A program made the position numbers and the translations under genes. The notes beneath the pieces were generated by a model. That model saw only the letters and a list, made by a program, of their open reading frames with translations, made no database searches and had not been told where the DNA came from. Of a stretch of DNA of 64,000 nt, positions 1 to 8,430 are shown one piece after another. Each line of letters starts with the position of its first letter. Position 1 is the first letter of the stretch. The stretch comes from Anthracocystis setariae (taxonomy: Eukaryota; Basidiomycota; Ustilaginomycetes; Ustilaginales; Ustilaginaceae): assembly GCA_928724745.1 (NCBI GenBank), contig CAKMXJ010000005.1, positions 1-64,000 of the forward strand, written 5' to 3'.

Positions 1-1095
1 CTAACCCTAAGCACACCCCCTTGTAAGTCTTCCAGAGCTGCCTAACTGGGGATAAGCATTAGAACCCTAACCCTAAGTTGGACGCGTCCGGTCTAATTTG
101 TATTGGACCGTCTTAATTTGTATTGGACCGTCTTCCAATTTGAATACAGACACGTCTTCCAATTTTCAAATGGACCGTCTTCCAGAGCTGCCTAGCTGGG
201 GATAAGCATTAGAACCCTAACCCCCTACTCAGTTACCTGTACTTTGCCTAGGTTGATCATACCTGCCCGCACTTCCCTGCCGTATGTAGGTACTATGCTC
301 CAGCCCACTTTGGCTGGCCAACTTTGAACCGCCATATCTCTGCCACCTGACATGGCACAGCACTGATACTTTGCACACACACTCTCTATACACGTCCTAA
401 CACCTTTACTTAGTGGTCCAGCATCATTGGAGGTGATCCAAAAAAATATTTTTTCTCCCCGGGTGAATGACCCCATCAACTTTGACCGCCAATATCTCGG
501 CAACTGGGTTAAACGGTAACCCAGGACTTGGCGTGTGGGTAGTCCATATGTACCCCTATAACTCTCATTAGTACAGATTTGCAGTTGTAAAGCGGTTCAA
601 AATAGACACCCTTGTAACCCACCTGGGGATAAGCATTAGAACCAAACCTAAAATTAAATAGCCAAAAATTCCGGCTCTAAAATAAAGCAATTAATAAACA
701 CTGTTAGATTATGCCAGTCAACACAATCTCACATTGCAAAAAAGGAAGAATTATTCTGCCGTGTTAGATCAGCAGTGTCTGACATGGGAGGTGACCAACT
801 TTGAACCACTCCTGAGCCGTGACAAGACATAATGACGCACTGCAATGCTGGGAACATCACCGTATAACACCCCTCTACACATCCCATTAAAGCGTCAGCA
901 CCATCAGAGGTGATCAAAAACTTTTTTTTTCTTCCCCGCGTGAGCACTCCCCCACACCTTCAACGCTAAATATCTCGGAATTGGCGTTAATCGGTTACGC
1001 CAAAGTTTGCATACACCCTCCGTTTGGGTCCCTCTACAAGTTTCATTAGTACAGATTTCACGGTGTGAACGGCCTCCGTGGGAATCACCTTGTAA
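1..1095. repeat. Terminal telomere remnant and degenerate subtelomeric satellite
   Basis: The window opens with CTAACCCTAA, and short CCCTAA doublets recur near 65-77 and 209-222. The unit CTGGGGATAAGCATTAGAACC occurs three times (about 47-67, 197-217 and 622-642). Two diverged copies of a satellite-like unit of about 500 bp follow. Both carry 'CATTAGTACAGATTT' and a poly-T/CTCCCC stretch next to 'AATATCTCGG'. No convincing coding region is present. The C-rich strand is on top, as expected for a left chromosome end, so the window probably starts at or very near the tip. Confidence 0.8.
80..185. repeat. Tip copy of the GACCGTC array
   Basis: GAC[CG]CGTC or GACCGTC cores begin near 81, 106, 126, 149 and 173, about 20-25 bp apart, embedded in AATTTG/ATTGG linkers. 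The same motif and spacing occurs directly upstream of the P2 gene at 12739-12877. This looks like the remnant of the upstream region of another P2-type module, cut off at the chromosome tip. Confidence 0.65.
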
Positions 1096-1131
1096 CCCTA
1101 ACCCTAACCCTAACCCTAACCCTAACCCTAA
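1096..1131. repeat. Interstitial telomere tract, six CCCTAA units
   Basis: Six uninterrupted CCCTAA units, in the same orientation as the terminal repeats. Such a tract inside subtelomeric DNA usually marks a former chromosome end that was later extended by new DNA. Confidence 0.95.
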
Positions 1132-1135
1132 CCAT

Positions 1136-1314
1136 AAAAAAAACCCCAGGGTTATGCTTCCTCATCGACGCCCCCAGCCAAAGTGTACGCGTGGACCTAC
1201 GTTTACGTAATTTCGCAAAAAAGTATGCAAACGATTTCGCCAGAATTTTCTGATCACAATCTACAAGAAAAGAGCTTTCCAACGGTACCAAATGATCACC
1301 ATAACTCACACGGG
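1136..1314. repeat. Left copy of the ~180-bp direct repeat flanking module A
   Basis: This stretch is nearly identical to 6927-7104, with only a handful of differences by eye. Both start in a poly-A run followed by CCCCAGGGTT and end in CATAACTCACA. Both sit in the same orientation, bracketing module A. The unit also resembles the degenerate satellite nearby, so it may be a satellite monomer rather than an element end. Confidence 0.85.
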
Positions 1315-1327
1315 GACCCATATGTAA

Positions 1328-1363
1328 CCCTAACCCTAACCCTAACCCTAACCCTAACCCTAA
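1328..1363. repeat. Interstitial telomere tract, six CCCTAA units
   Basis: A second uninterrupted tract of six CCCTAA units in terminal orientation. It lies immediately left of the first TCGG-rich DNA and marks the distal boundary of module A. Confidence 0.95.
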
Positions 1364-1366
1364 GAA

Positions 1367-1785
1367 ATCATACCGAGGGAATTAATTCATTCGGAATGCA
1401 GCCCGAGGCAATCGGTGAGATTCGAAAAATTAAAAAATTGCGCCCGAGGGGATCGGAAAGATCGGGATTTTTCAAATCGCGCCCGAGGCAATTCAATTGA
1501 TCGGGATTTTCAAAGCTGCGCTCGAGGGGGTCGGAATGACTGAATTGATCACGGGAAGAGAGGTCACGCACGGAAATCATACCGAGGGAATTAATTCATT
1601 CGGAATGCAGCCCGAGGCAATCGGTGAGATTCGAAAAATTAAAAAATTGCGCCCGAGGGGATCGGAAAGATCGGGATTTTTCAAATCGCGCCCGAGGCAA
1701 TTCAATTGATCGGGATTTTCAAAGCTGCGCTCGAGGGGGTCGGAATGACTGAATTGATCACGGGAAGAGAGGTCACACACGGAAT
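1367..1785. repeat. Two tandem copies of a 209-bp unit
   Basis: The sequence starting at 1367 (GAAATCATACCGAGGG) repeats almost exactly at 1576. The unit is rich in CCCGAGG and TCGG motifs, like the rest of module A. It lies downstream of the Zn2Cys6 gene. Open frames across it repeat in register with the unit and are not taken as genes. Confidence 0.9.
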
Positions 1786-1847
1786 TTTTTCTAAGTCACT
1801 CGGGCACACACAGAAAATTCAAAGGGAAAAATTTTTGATTCGGATTT

Positions 1848-2627
1848 TTAGTCGTCCTCGTCGGAAAGCTCGGATTCCGACTCGGACTCCTCGGGCTCCT
1901 CGGGCTGCTCGGGAAGCTCCATTTCCACCACGGGATACTCGGGAAGCCTCTTGCAGGCATCGGATTCCAGCTGGTGAACACCGAGAATACCGTTGTACTT
2001 CTTGATCTTGATGTTCACATCCCGAGCCAGTCTGGCAACAACCCGAAGCCGGTTGATGAGCTCGGGACGCAGCGTGTTCACGTACTCCTTTCCGTGCTCG
2101 GGATCCACGAAAGCCAAGTCGAAACGAGTACTCACAGGGGTCGGGAATTTTCGTTTCTTGCTCGGGCTGCTTTCCGAGGCACCCGAGGCTTTCGGACGCT
2201 TCGGGGACATCGGAATCTTCGGGTTGGCATCGAGCCACGCTTGGCAGCGTTTCCGAAGCTCGGGATCTTCGGAAAGGAGACCTTGGGAAATCCGAGGGTC
2301 GGGCGACACGGGAAGCCACTCGGACTCGGGTTTTCCCTCGTTCTTGTGCTTCAGGCGGTCCAAGTAGATGTCGCGGAGGAGGAGACCGTTCTCGGTCTCA
2401 ATGTTGAATCCAGGCACTTCGGGAAAAAAAAAAAAAAGCTCGGTCAGTACGGGATACACGGAATGAGCTCGGACTGTGAAAGAAGACTTGTACTTACTGC
2501 GCATTGAGTGATTGCATCGGGAATTCCCTTCCGAGCACTTTTGACACTTTTCCGAGGTGTCGGAGGTGAGGATGCACTCAAGCTTGTCCTTGAGGCATCG
2601 GAAACACTTGTGAGTGACGACGGGCAT
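1848..2627 (-). CDS. Zn(II)2Cys6-type DNA-binding protein, two exons (module A)
   Basis: The N-terminus has six cysteines spaced C-x2-C-x6-C-x9-C-x2-C-x6-C (CFRC...C...CQKC...C). This is the spacing of the fungal Gal4-type binuclear zinc cluster, a family that typically binds CGG triplets. A basic/Ser-Pro stretch follows (PKRP...SPSKKRK, a likely nuclear signal), and the C-terminus is strongly acidic. Start: the ATG at 2627; the open frame extends a few codons upstream without an ATG. An 81-nt intron is strongly suggested at 2497-2417: donor GTAAGT, branch-like TACTGAC, 14-T tract, acceptor GAAG. It is frame-neutral and stop-free, giving 232 residues spliced or 259 unspliced. The gene sits in DNA loaded with TCGG, i.e. 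CGG half-sites, suggesting it binds its own module. No regulatory middle domain is visible, so this may not be a classical activator. Confidence 0.75.
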   Translation of the reverse strand: MPVVTHKCFRCLKDKLECILTSDTSEKCQKCSEGNSRCNHSMRSKYKSSFTVRAHSVYPVLTELFFFFPEVPGFNIETENGLLLRDIYLDRLKHKNEGKPESEWLPVSPDPRISQGLLSEDPELRKRCQAWLDANPKIPMSPKRPKASGASESSPSKKRKFPTPVSTRFDLAFVDPEHGKEYVNTLRPELINRLRVVARLARDVNIKIKKYNGILGVHQLESDACKRLPEYPVVEMELPEQPEEPEESESESELSDEDD

Positions 2628-2649
2628 TACAGGAGGATCGGAAAACAAA

Positions 2650-3440
2650 AAAGAGGAGGGTCGGAAAGCTCGGTAAGTGACGGAAAGGTCGGAAAATGAG
2701 GGTCGGAATCGAAGAACACGTTGGCAGTGAGAAGTAGGAAGGAAAGAAGTCAGAGTAACAGTTGAAAAAAATGTACCCCGAGCTAAGATCCGAATTCCGA
2801 CCGAAAAGCTTCCCGAGGTTGAAAAAGTGCTTCCCGAGGTTAATGAAGTGCTTCCCGTGTTTCTCGAGTATCTCGGGAACTCGGAAAATAAAAACCCGCG
2901 CCCGAATATCTCGGTGAGATCATAAAAAATAAAATATCGATTCCGAGGGGATCGGGGAGGTCGGAAATTCGAAAACTGATCCCGAGAAAATCGAAGAGTT
3001 CGGAATTTTGAAAATTAATCCCGAGGTGGATCGATAAGATCGGAAATTTCGACACTGATCCCGAGAGGATTGGGGAGTTCGGAAATTCGAAAATTGATCC
3101 CGAGGCTAATCGGTAAGATCGGAAATTCCAAAATTGATCTCGAGGTGTATCGGTAAGATCGGAATAATTAAAATTGATCCCGAGGGGATCGGGGAGTTCG
3201 GAAATTCGAAAATTGATCCCGAGGTTGATCGGTAAGATCGGAAATTCCAAATTTGATCTCGAGGTGTATCGGTAAGATCGGAATAATTAAAATTGATCCC
3301 GAGGGGTTCGGGGAGTTCGGAAATTCGAAAATCGATCCCGAGGTGGATTGGTAAGGTCGGAAACACGGAAAATATCCTCAGAATGCTCGGAAAGCTCGAA
3401 CAGCATCGGGATAGCTCGGGAAGCTCGGGAAGCTCGGAAA
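2650..3440. repeat. Spacer tandem array: ~39-bp unit, 119-bp higher-order period
   Basis: GATCCCGAGG / GATCGG / GGAAATTC blocks recur about every 39-40 bp. A higher-order period of 119 bp is visible: the unit TTGATCTCGAGGTGTATCGG begins at 3134 and again at 3253. The array fills the 874-bp gap between the P1 stop codon and the Zn2Cys6 start, so it forms the upstream region of the Zn2Cys6 gene. It also has clustered TCGGGAAGC repeats near 3410-3450. Confidence 0.8.
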
Positions 3441-3501
3441 GCTCGGAAAAAAAGACGGCTCCCGCGAGGCTCAGAGACCCAACCCTCAGTGCTCAACCAA
3501 G

Positions 3502-5469
3502 CTAGTCATTCCGAGGCACCGACCCAACCATGTTCCCCCGAAGGAAGGGCATCCTGTCTAAGGGCATGACCACCATGATTCCGAATTTACCGAGATCCAC
3601 GGGATAGTTTCCGTGGCTGAGCAGATCCCCGAGGTATGCCAGTGTCTCACTGTGATTCAACCGAGCTCCGCAGGTGTTGCACCGAAGCATCCACCTCTGC
3701 TTCCCGCCTACCGAGTGATACCGAGTGTCTCGGTTCACATTCCGGCAGTCCCGACACGGAAAATACAACCGAATGTGATTCCAAATTTCCCGAGGATCGA
3801 CCGACCTCGGAATGATCACCCGTACCCGTCCCGAGGGGTTGGCTGTGTTTGTCAAAGTGACCGAGGCTCCCGTGGGCTTCCGAAGCCACCAAGCATATGC
3901 ATTGTTCCACCGAGTGAGTGCCCGATAGCCAGGGTTCCACCCGAGGCTGTTGAGAGCATCTGCTGTGATGCGCCGAGCTAATTCCGTGGTTTCCAAGGTG
4001 TTTCTTGCATGTAGCACCGAGTGTCCCGAGGCAGCAGCATGCATTTCCCGAGCATTCCGAAGCATTTCCGAGACTCGTACTGTATAGAGTCGGAGCTGAA
4101 GGCCTCGGGACCACGGTCGCTCGGCATGCATATAAGTCGGAAGCGAAAGGTACGGGATGCCTTGGATTGACTTCACAGCCTCGGAAAGGGTGGCACCCCG
4201 AACCGAGACCTCCATCCGAAGCCCCCCGAGCATCTCGGGAGGCACGGAAGCCAGATCTTCCACCAACCGACGCACCGAGGTCAGTCTTTTCCGAACTGTT
4301 TTCATGCTCCGAGGTTCCGACCTTGCCATCTTGCTGTTGAATGCCTTGAGAGCATGAACTAGCCTCGGGTAGATCTTCAGCTGCATTCCGTACCCCTCGG
4401 GATGCCTGAGCTGCATGTCTACTCCTCCGAAGCCCCTCCCGAGGGGGGTCAGCATCGGGAAGCTTCGGTTTGGCTTGTTCGGGGTTCGGAATGCGACCAT
4501 CCATATGTCTGCACTGTCATAGCTGACCCCGAGGTCCCATCGGTTTGTTCCCGAGAGCGGGTGCTCGGGATTGGCTGGTTCCGTGTACACTCCCGAGAGT
4601 GCAAGCTTCATTCCGTACGCCTGGATGCGCACCGAGTCACATCCGACCTTCCCGAGTGCTTGAATGAGCATTCCGATGGTTACCGTGGGGCAACCCGCGG
4701 AAAATGCGATTCCGAACTGGTTTGGTTGTATACTGAGGTGCTGCTGCAGAGCCTGAACCATCGGAAACTTGAACCGAGGCTCAATCTTCAGGTACCCAAC
4801 CCCTTGGGCCAAGTACACCCAGTCTCGGTACTTTCCGTGGTCTCGGATGATTGGGTACGGGGCTCGGGATACCAACCGAACCAATGTGATGCTTCTTCCG
4901 TGGATCCGAGCCAGGTCCGAGGGGTATACCGTGATATTCCAAGCATCAACATCCTCGGGACCATCCTTCCCGAGCTTGTCCAAGGTCGGGATTTCGGCAC
5001 CAGGCTCGGTAAGTGGATTAGATGCATCGGGTAGGTCGGGTGCTGGTAGAGCTTCGGTCACCACCTCTTCATCACCTTCCGTCCACTCGGGATGCTCGGG
5101 ATGCTCGGGATCCTCGAGATGCTCGGGATGCTCGGGATGCTCGGTTTGCTCGGCAACCTCCATGGCCTCCTCTTCATTCTCTTCGGGATGGTCGGAATAG
5201 TCGGTGTCATACGGATTGTCCGGTGGCTCGGGGATAGGCTCCTCGGGTGGGGTCGGTAACCTCGGAAATTCGGTGTTGGGAATCAGCACAACAACCGAGG
5301 GCTCGGTGGGCTCGGGTGATTCGGAGGGGACATTCCGTGGGTCGGAACGTTTTTTCGGAGGCTTGCGCTTCTTCGGGGGCCTTCGGGGTTTGGTGACAAC
5401 AAGCTTTGGGATGTTTGAGCTTACCTTGACTCGGGCTTTGAATCGGGGACTTTTCCGTAGCTTTGGCAT
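3502..5469 (-). CDS. P1: subtelomeric zinc-ribbon protein of unknown function (module A)
   Basis: A 655-residue protein starting MPKLRKSPRF. Order of parts: basic, Lys/Pro-rich N-terminus (KPRRPPKKRKPPKKR, likely nuclear); acidic stretch with a His-Pro-Glu repeat (about residues 105-130); globular core (about 175-560); C-terminal CxxC...CxxC zinc ribbon (CRDC near 571, CNTC near 597). The core and ribbon align with P2 (10179-12677) block by block: DWVYLA/DWVYFA, EPRFKFP/EPRFKLP, GCDSVRIQAYG/GCESVRMAAYG, GRGFGGVDMQ/GRGFGSVELQ, GWNPG/GWHPG, AWW. I recognise no named domain and see no recombinase or polymerase motif. P1 stops about 160 residues earlier than P2. Single exon. A TATA-like box lies about 110 bp upstream. 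Coding DNA carries the module's TCGG/CCGA motif throughout. Nucleic-acid binding is inferred from the ribbon and basic tail. Confidence 0.8.
   Translation of the reverse strand: MPKLRKSPRFKARVKVSSNIPKLVVTKPRRPPKKRKPPKKRSDPRNVPSESPEPTEPSVVVLIPNTEFPRLPTPPEEPIPEPPDNPYDTDYSDHPEENEEEAMEVAEQTEHPEHPEHLEDPEHPEHPEWTEGDEEVVTEALPAPDLPDASNPLTEPGAEIPTLDKLGKDGPEDVDAWNITVYPSDLARIHGRSITLVRLVSRAPYPIIRDHGKYRDWVYLAQGVGYLKIEPRFKFPMVQALQQHLSIQPNQFGIAFSAGCPTVTIGMLIQALGKVGCDSVRIQAYGMKLALSGVYTEPANPEHPLSGTNRWDLGVSYDSADIWMVAFRTPNKPNRSFPMLTPLGRGFGGVDMQLRHPEGYGMQLKIYPRLVHALKAFNSKMARSEPRSMKTVRKRLTSVRRLVEDLASVPPEMLGGLRMEVSVRGATLSEAVKSIQGIPYLSLPTYMHAERPWSRGLQLRLYTVRVSEMLRNAREMHAAASGHSVLHARNTLETTELARRITADALNSLGWNPGYRALTRWNNAYAWWLRKPTGASVTLTNTANPSGRVRVIIPRSVDPREIWNHIRLYFPCRDCRNVNRDTRYHSVGGKQRWMLRCNTCGARLNHSETLAYLGDLLSHGNYPVDLGKFGIMVVMPLDRMPFLRGNMVGSVPRND
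5087..5150. repeat. In-frame 9-bp repeat inside P1
   Basis: TCGGGATGC units repeat in tandem and encode His-Pro-Glu (HPE) on the minus strand. The module motif has expanded into a coding microsatellite. Confidence 0.9.
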
Positions 5470-5579
5470 GATCGGGAGGCTCGGGAGGCTCGGGAGGCTC
5501 GGGATGTTCGGAATAAGGGGGTCAGTAACCTCGGAATGGATGGTTCCGTTAGAGTTAGGGTTGAAATGAAATGGGTCTG

Positions 5580-5588
5580 TATTTATAT
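5580..5588 (-). promoter_or_regulatory. TATA-like box of P1
   Basis: On the minus strand this reads ATATAAATA, about 110 bp upstream of the P1 start codon. The interval between contains four TCGGGAGGC repeats (5473-5510) and a degenerate telomere-like TTAGAGTTAGGG (5549-5560, opposite orientation to the chromosome end). Confidence 0.45.
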
Positions 5589-5659
5589 GTTTTTGCCTCT
5601 GTGTGAAATCTGAGTCAGACGCATTGCCGAGGCAACACCGTGTTGTCCCGTGCTTCCCG

Positions 5660-6050
5660 AGGTGCTACTATGGTCAGACCAAGCTACCCTAACCCCCCGT
5701 GCCTCCCGTGCCTGCCCGTGGAATGTCTGAAATTTTCAAACTGGGCCCTGGCTTCCGAGCACATTCCCGTGCTCAGGCCAAGCTACCCGTGCCTCCCGTG
5801 CCTGTCCGTGGAATTTCTGAAATTTTCAAATTGAGCCCTGGCTTCCGAGCACATTCCCGTGCTCAGGCCAAGCTACCCGTGCCTCCCGTGCCTGTCCGTG
5901 GAATTTCTGAAATTTTCAAATTGAGCCCTGGCTTCCGAGCACATTCCCGTGCTCAGGCTAAGCTACCCGTGCCTCCCGTGCCTGCCCGTGGAATTTCCGA
6001 AATTCCGAAATTGGACCCTGGATACGGAACGCGTTTCCGTGCTTCCCGTG
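5660..6050. repeat. 90-bp tandem repeat array upstream of P1
   Basis: The unit containing ACATTCCCGTGCTCAGGC begins at 5761, 5851 and 5941, an exact 90-bp period, with partial units on both sides. It is rich in CCCGTG and CTTCCGAGC. The period is a multiple of three, so an open frame with a 30-residue repeat runs through it; I regard that as a by-product. The array lies upstream of the minus-strand P1 gene. Confidence 0.9.
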
Positions 6051-6119
6051 GCCATTCCCGTGCCTTCCGATCCTGCCGACCATTTCCGAGGGTCGGGAAC
6101 CTTGGGGAAGTATATAGTC

Positions 6120-6926
6120 AACTCGACTCGTCACAGGTGGCCCCTAGCCATCTTCCTGTGCTCTGTTCTCTTTCCCATCCTTCCTCGCCAGACCATGCAG
6201 CAACACGAGCCAAGTCTTGATCGGTATGCTGGCAGTTCAAATGTTGCTATGCAACCCTAAGGCAAGCCATCACACAAGAGGACCGCCATAGAAGCTTCGT
6301 TGCCCGCTTCAAAAAAGCTCGCTTGCCAAGGCACGCAGCTACCATCCTCGTCTTCCAAACACGCCGTTCTCAGTGCTCTTTGGCGACACCGGATGTGTTC
6401 GATCAACGTCATCGACACAATCCGACACCGCAAAAAAGCGAGGATTTTGGACGTTCTTGAACATGTTAGATTGCGTTGAGTAACACGTTCTGCATTGCAA
6501 AAAAAAGCGGAAATTTTCCGACATTTCCAGATTTGTTAGATTGTGCCAATTAACACAATCTGTCATTGCAAAAAACCAAAAAAATTTTCCGACACGGAAA
6601 CTCGGAAAATTACCTCGGGGAGCTCGGAATGCGTCGGAATAGCTCGGGAAGCTCGGGAAGCTCGGGATCCTCCATGAGTCAAACTTGACTCCCCATCTGC
6701 GGCCCCTACGCTGCAGCTACTGCACCAAGCCTTTGCATGACAAAGTGTACCCATATAGTGCACACACTGACCCCAAGCAGCCCCCAAAGTTTGGCTTGCT
6801 CACCGTCGCCACCAGCCAACATGTACGCGCAGACATACATTTACGTCAACTACGCCCGCTACGGTGCAGCCACCGTGCCTGGTGTTTGTGTTCCCAAGTC
6901 TATCTATATACTGCACAAACTGACAT
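6120..6926. repeat. Subtelomeric non-coding stretch with palindromic units
   Basis: Near 6400-6590 a unit of about 75 bp recurs: GTTAGATTG, a short spacer, CACAATCT, then CATTGCAAAAAA. The best copy has a perfect inverted repeat AGATTGTG/CACAATCT around 6538-6562. A related copy lies at about 704-742. From 6593 to 6675 the TCGG motif returns. At 6690-6926 there is a diverged copy of the unit at 6927-7104. No gene seen. Confidence 0.6.
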
Positions 6927-7104
6927 AAAAAAACCCCCAGGGTTTTGCTTCCTCATCGACGCCCCCAGCCAAAGTGTACGCGTGGACCTACGTTTACGTA
7001 ATTTCGCAAAAAAGTATGCAAACGATTTCGCCAAAATTTTCTGATCACAATCTACAAGAAGAGAGCTTTCCAACGGTACCAAATGATCACCATAACTCAC
7101 AAAG
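6927..7104. repeat. Right copy of the ~180-bp direct repeat flanking module A
   Basis: Nearly identical to 1136-1314 and in the same orientation. It marks the proximal boundary between module A and module B. Confidence 0.85.
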
Positions 7105-8050
7105 GATACCCCTATGTAAGTTCAAGCAGATGTACGCTGCCAGCATCAAACACATGGCACTGATCCTGCTACAGGGCAGGAGACACACGTGCAGACACGC
7201 ATGCACAGAACAGAACTGTAGGAGTCATTGGTTAATTGGTGCTCCTACACAAAGGGCAGATAGAAAAGCAGACGGAAGGATCCACTCCGGTAGACAAAGG
7301 AAGATGGAGGCATTGGCTCTGGTGGACAAAGGGAGATGGTGGTAGTGCCGGCAAAGTGTTTTGCGGTGAGCTGTCACACAGAACAGCATCAGGAGACAAA
7401 GGTATGTTTGGAGTTTGCCGCTAACAAAGAAACTTGACTGTGCAGTGAAAAATTGCTAACCTGGCATAGTGGGCAGCGTCACAGTCCTCCAGAATTTCCT
7501 GGCGTGTCTCCTGCAGCCAGAATCTATAGTCTCTTGCTCTGCATCCCACGCTCAAATACCTTTTGTCTCCCCAACCGCAGCTTCCATCCACACTGCACCA
7601 CTGTCTCCTGCGCACAAACTCTGTTGTCTCCCATGCTCAAGCATCTTTGTCTCTCACTCTGCTACCTGATTGGCGTGTGTGCATGTCCTAGCATTGAGTG
7701 AACCAACGCCAAGGTTGCAGCTGCTGCAGTGAGTGTCTCCTGCCTTTGTCTCCCGTCTCCTGTCCCTGCTCTCCTGTCCGCTGCTCCTGCCCTCTTTCAT
7801 GAGTGTGAAAAGTTGAATTTGTCCGCTGAGCACTTCAGCAGTCTGGCCAAACACGTGAACCACCCAACCAATTTCTGCCAATTTTGACGCGTCTCCCAGG
7901 GTCCAACCTGCCGCTCAGCCAAAAAATATTTGATTCTCCTGCGGCACTTGAGCAGTGTAATTTGGCTTGTCTCCTGGGGGTGGGAGACAAGACGCGTCAG
8001 GTCAATTTGGCAGGGGAGATTTGTCTCCCGCCAGCCATTGGGGACAACCG
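7105..8050. other. Module B flank rich in TTGTCTC/GGAGACAA, no gene
   Basis: About a dozen copies of GTCTCC, TTGTCTC or GAGACAA are scattered here, for example near 7176, 7392, 7504, 7561, 7622, 7648, 7733-7770, 7968, 7986 and 8019. Short open frames exist but show no protein-like composition or family resemblance. This is the 3' side of the dioxygenase gene. Confidence 0.55.
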
Positions 8051-8064
8051 CCTAGGGCTAGGGA

Positions 8065-8345
8065 GGGGGACTTGTCTCTCAGATTCAAAAAGTAGATCGA
8101 AGAGACAAGTCCCCCACTGTGCTGTGCTGCCTGAAAAATATTTCAAAGCAATTTGGCTTCGAACTTCTAGGAAAGGGGGACTTGTCTCTCCAAGCAAAAA
8201 TCTGATTCTCAGAGACACATCCCCCTACTGTGCTGTGCTGCCTGAAAAATAATTTCAAGCAATTTGGCTTCGAACTTCTGGCAAAGGGGGACTTGTCTCT
8301 CCAAGCAAAAATCTGAATCTCAGAGACACGTCCCCCACTGTGCTG
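8065..8345. repeat. Three ~110-bp inverted-repeat units 3' of the dioxygenase gene
   Basis: GGGGGACTTGTCTCT starts at 8065, 8175 and 8286 (110-111-bp period). Each is followed about 40 bp later by its complement AGAGACA[AC][GA]TCCCCC, so each unit can fold into a stem of about 15 bp. Each ends in ACTGTGCTGTGCTGCCT. Confidence 0.9.
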
Positions 8346-8430
8346 TGCTGCCTTGGAAAAAATCAAGCAAATTGTCAATTTTGTCAAGAAACAATCTCGT
8401 GCCAAAATTCTCAACAACTTGCAGCTGCTA

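Larger units (their letters stand above)
1364..6675. other. Module A: TCGG/CCGA-saturated subtelomeric segment with two genes
   Basis: Both strands are packed with TCGG and its complement CCGA, mostly as CTCGGGA, TTCCGAG, ATCGGAA or CCCGAGG. By hand I count 7 sites in 2941-3060 (spacer) and 4 in 3601-3720 (coding); about one per 120 bp is expected by chance. The motif ignores reading frame and gene boundaries. It is sparse at about 6120-6590 and returns at 6590-6675. The segment carries two minus-strand genes, each preceded by a tandem array, and is bracketed by direct repeats (1136-1314 and 6927-7104). Confidence 0.8.

Noticed and set aside
1368..2005. Repeated 70-100-residue frames on both strands
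   Set aside because: They duplicate exactly with the 209-bp tandem unit and lack protein character.
3647..4504. 285-residue frame antisense-offset within P1
   Set aside because: Same strand, other frame of P1; P1 has the paralogue support and this does not.
5699..6220. 173-residue frame with 30-residue repeats
   Set aside because: Frame openness follows from the 90-bp (3n) repeat; no start context, no family, and it lies in the P1 upstream region.
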